From NCBI RefSeq assembly GCF_014982855.1, contig NZ_JADCKF010000005.1, positions 124,001 through 188,000 of the forward strand: a stretch of 64,000 nt of DNA, read 5' to 3'. A model generated the notes under the pieces. It saw only the letters and a program-made list of their open reading frames with translations. It was not told where the DNA came from and searched no databases. This document shows, piece after piece, positions 57,513 to 64,000 of this stretch. Position 1 is the stretch's first letter. Every line of letters begins with the position of its first letter. The translations under genes were made by a program, and so were the position numbers. The stretch comes from Pseudoflavonifractor gallinarum (GTDB lineage: Bacteria > Bacillota > Clostridia > Oscillospirales > Oscillospiraceae).

Positions 57513-58198
57513 GGAAGAATATTCGCCCTTCTTTTCTTGATCCTCGAACCAAGATTCTGATCTGGCTGTTGGCCAATGTGGTGGTGTTCACTTGGAGCCC
57601 TGCGGTTTTCCAGCTCAGTGTTATGATAGCCTATTTGATTCTCTTTCTGGTAGAGCGGAAAGGAACCATGCTGGCAGGGCTGCTGGCGACATATCTGGCT
57701 ATCCTGGCGATACAGTACTGGCTGTTGCCGTTGCTGCCCGGTTCTTTGGCTACGGTCTTTGCTACGGTAACCTACTTCATTCTGGTGTTCCCCTGCATTG
57801 CCGGCGGCGCCTATCTGATTGCCACCACCAGCGTCAGCCAGTTCATAGCTGCTTTGGAGGGGATGGGCGCTCCCCGGAGTTTTTCTATTACCCTTGCGGT
57901 GACGCTGCGCTTTCTGCCTTCACTTCGGCAAGATTTGCGTCATATCCGGGATGCCATGGCCCTTCGGAATATCCGTGGTTTTGAGGAGAAACTGGAGTGC
58001 ATTTATGTACCAATGCTTATGGGGGCAGCCCAGACAGCAGAAGAACTCAGCGAGTCCGCCACCGCTCGGGGCATCGAGTCCCCAGGGAAGATGTCCTCCT
58101 GGCGGCCTATCGGATTTCACATTCAGGATGTGGTGGTCACACTGCTGTTTCTGGCTCTCTGTGTGGGCGGGATCTGCTGCAAGGGGGTGCTGCCATGA
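57509..58198 (+). CDS. ECF transporter T component (module 3)
   Basis: 229 residues (ATGA overlap with the S gene). FLDPRTKILIWLLANVVVFTW at the N-terminus, further spans, then coupling motifs RDAMALRNIRG and SATARGIES. The short distance between the two motifs is like module 1. Translationally coupled to the ATPase gene. Confidence 0.87.
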   Translation: MRKNIRPSFLDPRTKILIWLLANVVVFTWSPAVFQLSVMIAYLILFLVERKGTMLAGLLATYLAILAIQYWLLPLLPGSLATVFATVTYFILVFPCIAGGAYLIATTSVSQFIAALEGMGAPRSFSITLAVTLRFLPSLRQDLRHIRDAMALRNIRGFEEKLECIYVPMLMGAAQTAEELSESATARGIESPGKMSSWRPIGFHIQDVVVTLLFLALCVGGICCKGVLP

Positions 58199-59592
58199 TT
58201 ATCTTTGACCATGTGACCTATGCTTATGAGGGCAAGGAGACGCCAAGCCTTCGGGACTGCACCTTTTCTGTGAAACCGGGGGAACTTATCCTGCTCACCG
58301 GTGAGAGCGGCTGCGGCAAGACCACGATCATCAAGCTCGTCAATGGTCTGCTCCAGCATACTGGAGGTGGGACGCTGGCGGGAACTGTTATGGTCGGTGG
58401 CCAGGATGTGGCACAGACCCCGCTGTGGGAACTGGCGCGGACGGTGGGCTCGGTGTTTCAGAACCCCAAGTCCCAGTTCTTCAATCTGGACACCACCAGC
58501 GAGGTGCTTTTTGGGCTGGAGAGTCGTGGAGCGTCCCACGATGAAATGGCACAGGCTCTGGAATCCGCCGTCCAAGCCTGCGGAGTGGGGCCACTGCTGG
58601 AGCGGAGCATTTTTGCGCTGTCCGGTGGAGAGAAACAGCGCATTGCCTGCGCCAGCGCCTGGGCCATGGGGCCGGAGCTGTTTGTACTGGACGAGCCTTC
58701 CTCCAATCTGGATGGGGAGGGTATCCGCCAGCTCCGGGAGATCCTGAAACAGCTGAAAAAGGCCGGGAAGACCGTGCTGATGGCAGAGCACCGCCTTTGG
58801 TACGCTGCGGATCTTGCTGATCGGGTGCTCTATCTGCGGGGTGGGCAGCTGCAACGGGAATATTCCGGGCAGAATTTCCTCACTCTGACCGAGAAGGAAC
58901 GCCGCTCCATGGGACTGCGGAGCATTGCGGAGGTACCGGTGTCCTCGCCTGAGCCAAGCCCAACGACGGGAGCAGACGGTTTGATGGTTCGGGAGTTGCG
59001 GGCGACCTATAACGGTGCGGCTGTATGGGAGGGCGTATCCTTCCGTGCGCCCAGGGGACAAATTACCGCCATTACCGGCCAAAACGGGGCAGGCAAGACC
59101 ACCCTGGCCCGGTGTCTGTGCGGTTTGATGAAGGAACAAAGCGGTACAATTTTTTGGGATGGAAAGCCTCTGCGCCGAACGGAAAGAAGGCGGAAGGCGT
59201 TCCTAATCATGCAGGATGTGAACCTCCAGCTTTTTGGAGACAGCGTGCTGGCAGAGATCCGGCTGGGAAATACGGCCACAGAGCAGGAGGCTTTGACAAC
59301 CTTGGGCCGAATGGATCTGGCTCAGTATGCGGATACTCACCCCATGGCTCTATCCGGCGGGCAGAAGCAGAGGCTGGCCGTTGCAGATGGCTATCTCAGC
59401 GGAAAGGAGCTGCTGATCTTTGATGAGCCTACCAGCGGACTTGACTATGGCCACATGCTGGAGGTGAGCCGACGCCTCCGGGAGTTAGCGGAGCAGGGGC
59501 TATGTGTGGTGGTTATCACCCATGACGGAGAATTCCTGCGGGAGAGTGGGGCTTGGACGGCGGATTGGCTGCCAAATGACAAGCAGCCATGA
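58195..59592 (+). CDS. ECF transporter A component, fused double ATPase (module 3)
   Basis: 465 residues from ATG 58195 (ATGA overlap). First domain GESGCGKTT, SVFQNPKSQFFN, LSGGEKQRIACA, LFVLDEPSSNLD; second GQNGAGKTT, LIMQDVNLQLF, LSGGQKQRLAVA, LLIFDEPTSGLD, VITHDGEFL. All motifs intact. The third DtxR gene follows after 45 bases on the same strand, so it may be co-transcribed with the module. Confidence 0.9.
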   Translation: MIIFDHVTYAYEGKETPSLRDCTFSVKPGELILLTGESGCGKTTIIKLVNGLLQHTGGGTLAGTVMVGGQDVAQTPLWELARTVGSVFQNPKSQFFNLDTTSEVLFGLESRGASHDEMAQALESAVQACGVGPLLERSIFALSGGEKQRIACASAWAMGPELFVLDEPSSNLDGEGIRQLREILKQLKKAGKTVLMAEHRLWYAADLADRVLYLRGGQLQREYSGQNFLTLTEKERRSMGLRSIAEVPVSSPEPSPTTGADGLMVRELRATYNGAAVWEGVSFRAPRGQITAITGQNGAGKTTLARCLCGLMKEQSGTIFWDGKPLRRTERRRKAFLIMQDVNLQLFGDSVLAEIRLGNTATEQEALTTLGRMDLAQYADTHPMALSGGQKQRLAVADGYLSGKELLIFDEPTSGLDYGHMLEVSRRLRELAEQGLCVVVITHDGEFLRESGAWTADWLPNDKQP

Positions 59593-59637
59593 AGTGTCCA
59601 GGAAATAGCCGCCTACATAACGGAAGGGGGACTGTCT

Positions 59638-60033
59638 ATGCCTTTGCGCAAATCGGGTGAAGATTATCTGGAGGCCATCCTTGTCCTCAAAAAGAAAAAG
59701 GGCATGGTGAGGCCTGCGGATGTGGCCCGACACTTGAAGGTGTCCAAACCCAGTGTGTGCCATGCGGTGGCTACACTAAAAAAGGGCGGCTTCCTACTCA
59801 TGGATGGAGATCACTTCCTGCACCTGACTGATCTCGGCCGTGAGGTTGCCGAGAATACCTACGAAAAGCATCTCTTTTTTACAGAGATACTTGTGGCAGC
59901 TGGTGTCGATCCTGTTACTGCCGAACGGGATGCCTGCCGGATTGAGCATGTAGTCAGCAAGGAAACCTTTGAGCGACTGAAAGCAACTCGTAAACTGAGT
60001 GGGAAAGCGGTGATATCATCGGACGAGTCATGA
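59638..60033 (+). CDS. DtxR/MntR-family metal-dependent repressor, third paralogue
   Basis: 131 residues from ATG 59638 (GGAAGGGGGACTGTCT). Winged HTH PADVARHLKVSKPSVCHAVA, near-identical to the paralogue at 21900. Ligand positions are the mixed type: Asp9 and Glu12 (EDYLE), His in YEKH, and Cys100-Glu103-His104 (ACRIEH). No SH3 domain. Followed, with a 4-base overlap, by a winged-helix gene, which is unusual for the family. It lies at the end of the transport island next to conjugation genes. Confidence 0.9.
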   Translation: MPLRKSGEDYLEAILVLKKKKGMVRPADVARHLKVSKPSVCHAVATLKKGGFLLMDGDHFLHLTDLGREVAENTYEKHLFFTEILVAAGVDPVTAERDACRIEHVVSKETFERLKATRKLSGKAVISSDES

Positions 60034-60446
60034 TTTTGGATCTGCACGAAAGAGATACGGAAGTTTTGGAGCAGATCCTATCTGTCCTCAAAAACCACCC
60101 TGAGATAGAAAAAATCGAGGTCGACGAGGAGCCGATGGTATCGCTCCCTGGTCTTGAGATCTTTCCAAGCAGACGAAAGGTTTTTCGGGATCGACAGGAG
60201 ATTCAGCTTACCGCAAAAGAATATCGGATTCTCCTGCTGCTGGCCGCCAACAAAGGCCGTGTGCTGACCTACGCACAGATTTACGAACAGGTCTGGGGCG
60301 ATTTCACTACAGGAAACGAAAACAATACGATAGGATTTCATATCTGCAACCTGCGCGAGAAGCTGTATCGGGCTAATCCAGATGCCCCGTTCTACATTCG
60401 CTCCGTGCGGGAAGTCGGATACTGTCTGGATGTCGATGAACCGTAA
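60030..60446 (+). CDS. OmpR/PhoB-type winged-helix protein without receiver domain
   Basis: 138 residues; ATG 60030 overlaps the DtxR stop (ATGA). The last 100 residues are a Trans_reg_C domain: LEIFPSRRKVFRDRQEIQLT, AKEYRILLLLAANKGRVLTY, QIYEQVWGDF, IGFHICNLREKLY and SVREVGYCL. There is no phosphoacceptor domain; the first 35 residues are a short helical segment (ERDTEVLEQILSVLKNHPEI). Free-standing wHTH proteins of this sort are common in clostridial mobile elements. Coupling to a metal sensor suggests they act together (inference). Confidence 0.85.
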   Translation: MILDLHERDTEVLEQILSVLKNHPEIEKIEVDEEPMVSLPGLEIFPSRRKVFRDRQEIQLTAKEYRILLLLAANKGRVLTYAQIYEQVWGDFTTGNENNTIGFHICNLREKLYRANPDAPFYIRSVREVGYCLDVDEP

Positions 60447-60516
60447 TTCCACCACTATTTTCTTTCGCATGGATGTCTTTTCTCTGACCTAAATCTCTGA
60501 TAGAGTGAGTCCTTCT

Positions 60517-60539
60517 GGGTGGTTCACAATGAACCGCCC
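60517..60539. repeat. Hairpin in the junction between the island and the conjugation genes
   Basis: GGGTGGTTCA/TGAACCGCCC (60517-60526, 60530-60539), one G-T pair, 3-base loop, no T-run. Confidence 0.4.
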
Positions 60540-60604
60540 CTGGGTCCAGCAAATGGGCGCAAATCTCCCTTGGCGGAAGATTTTGAAATTCCCTTTGATT
60601 CTCA

Positions 60605-60649
60605 GAGAGTGGTTTGTACTGCATTTTGGTACAAACCACGCTCTCTTTT
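60605..60649. terminator. Rho-independent terminator at the start of the conjugation region
   Basis: TGGTTTGTAC/GTACAAACCA inner 10-bp stem plus GAGAG/CTCTC outer stem (60605-60619, 60629-60645), then TTTTATTTC; it adjoins the stop of the HTH gene and suits + strand transcription. Confidence 0.65.
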
Positions 60650-60905
60650 ATTTCACGGTATAAAGATTGGAAGTGCTGCTCCCGTTTGCTCTTTGGCGGG
60701 AAGCCTTTTTCAGGTATCCGTGCTGCTCCAGATCGTGAAGCGCCCGCTTGACCGTGGAGCGGGACAGCTTCATGTCCGAGGCAATGGTCTTGATGCCCGG
60801 CCAGCACTTTCCATCGGCATCCGAGCGGTCACGCAGGTACATATAGACCGCCATTGCTCTGGAGGGTAGCTCGGTGTCGGCGTAAATCGTTCCGAAGTAA
60901 CTCAT
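60648..60905 (-). CDS. Helix-turn-helix protein of a conjugative element
   Basis: 85 residues; ATG 60905 overlaps the VirD4 stop (GAGGAGGAACG upstream). HTH_36-like: SRAMAVYMYLRDRSDADGKC, WPGIKTIASDMKLSRSTVKR, ALHDLEQHGYLKKASRQRA. Such proteins regulate transfer or replication of elements. Last gene of a leftward transfer operon. DNA target unknown. Confidence 0.87.
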   Translation of the reverse strand: MSYFGTIYADTELPSRAMAVYMYLRDRSDADGKCWPGIKTIASDMKLSRSTVKRALHDLEQHGYLKKASRQRANGSSTSNLYTVK

Positions 60906-62716
60906 CGTTCCTCCTCTCCGAATGTCTTCATCTGTTTTCCTCTTTTTACGGCTCTCTCCTGAGCCGGAGTGTGGGCGATTCCACCCCGGCTGGATACCGC
61001 ATAGCCGCGGCTTTCATCCATCTCCTCCGGTTCACTGAGCTGCGGAAGATTCCGCTCCAGATCCACCCGGTTGGCATAGGCCACTGCTCGGTTGGCTCTC
61101 TCCGGCACCACATACGGCTCTCCGAAGGTAATGCCCCAATTCAGGAAAAGCTGGAGCCGGGTCCGCATAGGATGTGTGCCGGTTTTCATGACGATGAAGC
61201 TGCCCTTGGGAATGGATTTCAGCTCGTCGGGCGTCAGCAGGGCTCGCTCCATCATCTGCAGGCTCTGGCTGGGATCGTTCTTGCCACGGCTCACCGAGCC
61301 GGAGAGGACGGTGCGGCTGCCCAGGGCTTTGGACAGCACTTCGGCGGTCTGGCTGTTGGGTGCAAAGCCGCCGAAGATGGTGTCCTGGCAGTTGTCCTGA
61401 ATGATCTCGCAGCCCTCTTTCCCGTAGTTTTTTTCGAGCTGCGCTAAGGACTGGATGATCGGCACGAGCGTTAACCGGCGAGAGCGTCCAGCGGAGAAAA
61501 GGGGCAGGATATCAAACGGGGGCATGGTGCCGAATTCGTCACAGAAAAGCACCACCCGGTTCTTCAGCTTGCCGCCGTTCTCATCGGCCACAGCGAACAG
61601 CTCCCGGCTCAGGTTCTGGATCATGAGACCGGCCATGAAGTTCTTGGTTGTGTCTTCTTCCGGCAGGATCAGGAAGATGGCAGACTTCTCGGAAGCAAAC
61701 TTCTCAGCGTCAATGGCGCTGTCAAAGCAAAGGATCTGTTCCAGCTCGCTGTCCAGGAACGCATTCAAACGGGACAGCACGGTGGACATGACGGAGGCCA
61801 TTGCCTGCTCGGCGCTGTTGAGGGCGGCGCCGGCAAACCACCGCGCCTTATGATCAGGCGGCAGTTTTGCCATCAGGAGCTGGAAGTGGCTCTTTCCCTT
61901 GACCCGGCTGGGTTCCAGCAGATCCTGTACCAGCTTAAACACGGAGACGATATGCCGGCGCTCCTGGGGGTGGTCTTTATCGGGCGGCAGGAACTCGGCC
62001 AGCATCAGGATGACCGAGGTGAGCAGACCTTCCGCCGCATCGTAGAAAAAAGCGTTCTGGCCGCGGTTGCTGTCATCACCGTCCGGGTTGACGATGGTCT
62101 TGGACAGGATTTTGGCGTATTTCTCGGCCTTGGCGCGGGACGCAAGATTGTTCGGGTCATTCCGGGCAATGTCCATATACGGGTTGACCAGCGTCAGCAG
62201 ATTGTTTCCGTCTGAGCGGGTGGGATTTCGCAGGTCGATAACTGATACATGGTACCCATAGCGTTCTTTGGCAATGGTTCCGTAGTTTCGGGCCAGGTCG
62301 CCCTTGCTGTCCAGCGCCAGCCAGCTCATGCCGCTGGCGCAGGCGTACTCCAAATTCGGATAGAGAAAATAGGCGGTCTTGCCGATACCGGAAGCGCCGA
62401 TCATCAGGCAGTGGATATCGTCGCTGTCCACCAGAGCGGTGAGCTCGCCCTTCTTGCCCTTGCATCCCAGTACCAGCCCCTGCTCCGTGGGCAGGTTCTG
62501 GCCGCTGCGCCATTTCTTCACCTCGAAGGGGACATGGGCATAGGTCTGCCGGATCTCTTTGGCTGTGGCCCATCTCGCGGTGCCGTGCTGGCCGTCGCCG
62601 ACCGTTTTGGATTTGATCCCGCTCAGGGTGTAGTAGTGGGACAGGCCCGCCAGACAGCCGATGACCAAAAACATCAGCCCGCCGGCGGCCAACAAAATCA
62701 GGACTTGGTGTGGCAT
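60902..62716 (-). CDS. VirD4/TraG-type conjugal coupling ATPase
   Basis: 604 residues from ATG 62716 (AAAGGGGTTAACC). N-terminal membrane anchor (VLILLAAGGLMFLVIGCLAG), then an ATPase of the T4SS DNA-transfer family: Walker A GASGIGKTAYFLYP near residue 111, Walker B VVLFCDEFGTMP, sensor-like IIQSLAQLEKNYG and NCQDTIFGGF. It recruits the relaxase-DNA complex to the mating pore. C-terminus with ERAVKRGKQMKTFGEEER is basic and acidic. Shows that the right part belongs to an integrative conjugative element. Confidence 0.93.
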   Translation of the reverse strand: MPHQVLILLAAGGLMFLVIGCLAGLSHYYTLSGIKSKTVGDGQHGTARWATAKEIRQTYAHVPFEVKKWRSGQNLPTEQGLVLGCKGKKGELTALVDSDDIHCLMIGASGIGKTAYFLYPNLEYACASGMSWLALDSKGDLARNYGTIAKERYGYHVSVIDLRNPTRSDGNNLLTLVNPYMDIARNDPNNLASRAKAEKYAKILSKTIVNPDGDDSNRGQNAFFYDAAEGLLTSVILMLAEFLPPDKDHPQERRHIVSVFKLVQDLLEPSRVKGKSHFQLLMAKLPPDHKARWFAGAALNSAEQAMASVMSTVLSRLNAFLDSELEQILCFDSAIDAEKFASEKSAIFLILPEEDTTKNFMAGLMIQNLSRELFAVADENGGKLKNRVVLFCDEFGTMPPFDILPLFSAGRSRRLTLVPIIQSLAQLEKNYGKEGCEIIQDNCQDTIFGGFAPNSQTAEVLSKALGSRTVLSGSVSRGKNDPSQSLQMMERALLTPDELKSIPKGSFIVMKTGTHPMRTRLQLFLNWGITFGEPYVVPERANRAVAYANRVDLERNLPQLSEPEEMDESRGYAVSSRGGIAHTPAQERAVKRGKQMKTFGEEER

Positions 62717-62733
62717 GGTTAACCCCTTTCAGG

Positions 62734-62821
62734 GCACACCACTTCCTGCTCAGTTCCATACTTCTGAATGCGCACATCACTCTTGTTACGGCCTACTTCG
62801 GGCGAACAGGAAGTGGTGTGC
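62734..62821. repeat. 15-bp inverted repeat upstream of the coupling ATPase gene
   Basis: GCACACCACTTCCTG (62734-62748) and its exact complement at 62807-62821 frame a 58-base intergenic sequence between the DUF3991 and VirD4 genes. Could be a transcript processing or regulatory hairpin. Confidence 0.5.
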
Positions 62822-62832
62822 GTTGTTGTTAT

Positions 62833-63738
62833 TTACTGCATGACTTGTGCGTAGGACGGTTCCTCAGCGGTCAGATCATCATTCCAATCCTTGTGTGTGG
62901 GAATGAGCCTTTCCACCGTGTACCTCTCTGCCAGCTGTTCCTCCATGCGCCGACTGGCCAGGTGGCCAGCCTCGTCATTGTCGAGGCAGAGCAGGACGGT
63001 ATTGATCTCCGGCTGCCGCTCCAGCAGCTTCAGAACCGGCTGAATGGAGGTGCCGCAGCAGGCCACGTAGCTGTGGCTCTGCCAGTCCTCCGGATGGAGC
63101 GTGATGTAGGAAAGCATATCGATGGGAGCCTCAAACACATAGAGGCTTTCGTCTCTGCCGATATGGTGGAAGCTGTGGCGGGGATCGCAGCCCTCCACAT
63201 TGAGCCGGAAGGCTTTGCCGAAGCTGTTGGCGCTGCGCTTGTGGGCATGGCGGGGGACGCCATCTTCATCCGTACCCACGAAGACTGCGTTGTGGTAATC
63301 GGCATCTTCATACAGCAGCTTCTCTCTGGCAAAGTGCGCCACAACGCTCCGGTCGATATTCCGGTGCTTGACCAGATAGGCATAGACCCGGCGCATATTG
63401 GAATTGGCCGGCGGAAGGACAAAGGGCTTCGGCGGCTCCTCTATCCGTTCTTCGGCAGAGGGATAGACCGTTCCCAGCTCGCCTCCCAGAAGCATGGTCA
63501 CCGCCTCCGGATAGCTGAGGTGATAAAACCGCTGCACGAAGCTGACGGCGTGGCCGCCCCGCTCCTCGGCATGATCGTACCACTCGTTGCCGCGGATGGT
63601 GACGCTATGGTCACGGGCCAGCCGTTTCTCTCTGCCGGAGGCAAGGAGCTTTTCGCCCCGGCAGCGGAGGAACTCCTCCAGATCAACGGAGGCGGCTCGC
63701 TGCTTCTGTTCTTCCGTGAAATGAATGTAGGTCGACAT
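62833..63738 (-). CDS. DUF3991/Toprim-domain protein (primase-like)
   Basis: 301 residues from ATG 63738 (CAGGAGGAGTCT). N-terminal half has DHSVTIRGNEWYDHAEERGG and AVTMLLGGELG, as in CHC2/DUF3991 proteins of mobile elements (the zinc Cys are absent). A Toprim domain follows: SLYVFEAPIDMLSYI, SYVACCGTSIQ, VLLCLDNDEAGHLASRRM, where Glu and the DND motif are the metal-binding residues. Likely helps element replication or strand synthesis after transfer. Confidence 0.85.
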   Translation of the reverse strand: MSTYIHFTEEQKQRAASVDLEEFLRCRGEKLLASGREKRLARDHSVTIRGNEWYDHAEERGGHAVSFVQRFYHLSYPEAVTMLLGGELGTVYPSAEERIEEPPKPFVLPPANSNMRRVYAYLVKHRNIDRSVVAHFAREKLLYEDADYHNAVFVGTDEDGVPRHAHKRSANSFGKAFRLNVEGCDPRHSFHHIGRDESLYVFEAPIDMLSYITLHPEDWQSHSYVACCGTSIQPVLKLLERQPEINTVLLCLDNDEAGHLASRRMEEQLAERYTVERLIPTHKDWNDDLTAEEPSYAQVMQ

Positions 63739-63750
63739 AGACTCCTCCTG

Positions 63751-64000
63751 TTACATGGTCTGCTGATAGGATACCTGCTCCTCATGATCATCCGCCTTGT
63801 GGCCCATGGCCATCCGCTTTTCCGTCAGCCGCTTGCGCCGTTTGGAATCAATGCGAATCCCTGCCGGATTGCGAGGCGGCATGGAATTGTCCCGGAAGAT
63901 CCGGCTCATGTGATGGAGCAGCTTGGTTGCCGCCAGCATGACGGACGGATCTCGGAACTGGTCAAAGCGGTCAAGGAAGAATTGAGCATACGCATTGCCC
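63751..64000 (-). CDS. C-terminal fragment of a mobilisation-module protein, runs off the right edge
   Basis: The frame is open to the right edge and ends at TAA 63751, giving 82 residues: helical NAYAQFFLDRFDQFRD, MLAATKLLHHMSRIFRDNS, then a basic region (IDSKRRKRLTEKRMAMGHKA) and an acidic-polar end. I cannot name the family; position before the DUF3991 gene suggests a relaxase or an accessory protein of the transfer machinery. The start lies outside the window. Confidence 0.5.
   Translation of the reverse strand, partial: GNAYAQFFLDRFDQFRDPSVMLAATKLLHHMSRIFRDNSMPPRNPAGIRIDSKRRKRLTEKRMAMGHKADDHEEQVSYQQTM

Noticed and set aside
36599-59592. Direct-repeat or CRISPR-like arrays between the ECF modules
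   Set aside because: The similarity is that of paralogous genes; no regular short repeats with unique spacers were seen anywhere in the window.
62157-62780. 207-codon frame opposite/overlapping the VirD4 gene start
   Set aside because: Alternative frame on the same strand as the VirD4 gene, rich in Arg and Pro, without ribosome site; the VirD4 frame has the ATPase motifs.

Overview
The window looks like a chromosome segment from an anaerobic, fairly GC-rich member of the Clostridia, most like gut Oscillospirales. This rests on gene content: FeoA/FeoB with its Cys-rich partner, DUF3793, a 2-hydroxyacyl-CoA dehydratase activase, MptD-type ECF transporters, strong AGGAGG ribosome sites and clostridial conjugative-element genes. 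No rRNA, tRNA or CRISPR array was seen. The species cannot be named from this sequence alone.

Layout. 1-5000: debris of a mobile element, with a serine recombinase running off the left edge, three small XRE regulators and a GAF/BTAD regulator broken by one stop codon. 5362-13366: a 1287-residue tandem activase, divergent from a Crp/Fnr regulator, a SsuABC/TauABC-like ABC importer and two cupins. 13434-17119: an ABC ATPase relic, a P1B metal ATPase with two small partner proteins, and an AraC regulator. 17230-22298: the ferrous-iron block (flavodoxin, DUF3793, FeoB-associated protein, FeoB, FeoA) and two DtxR-family regulators. 22381-36461: an HMA protein, methyltransferases, two mirror-image pairs of ABC half-transporters each next to a TetR regulator, a cluster of four more methyltransferases, and a gutted ZIP transporter gene. 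36599-59592: three ECF modules (MptD-type S, T and double-ATPase A), AraC regulators and two more ABC half-transporter pairs. 59638-60446: a third DtxR paralogue and a winged-helix protein. 60648-64000: conjugation genes (HTH, VirD4 coupling protein, DUF3991/Toprim, a partial gene).

The unifying feature is a repeated palindrome, GGTTAG-N6-CTAACC with variants, found 16 times and always in front of transport, iron or methyltransferase genes. It resembles the DtxR/IdeR iron box. At several sites it lies on or just after a near-consensus promoter (for example TTGACA-17-TATAAT before the Crp gene, and between -35 and -10 before the methyltransferase at 32618). With three DtxR paralogues in the window, the most economical reading is an iron-repressed regulon of about 40 genes: ferrous iron uptake plus uptake of several metallophores, with no siderophore biosynthesis gene. 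A second, smaller palindrome, TTGC-N4-GCAA, occurs three times around the Crp gene and its neighbours and is a candidate site for that regulator.

Decay is visible: a nonsense codon at 3436, an 8-bp tandem duplication in an AraC gene at 49576, a ZIP gene with its middle replaced by a small AT-rich ORF, and a degenerate copy of that same ORF near 22400.
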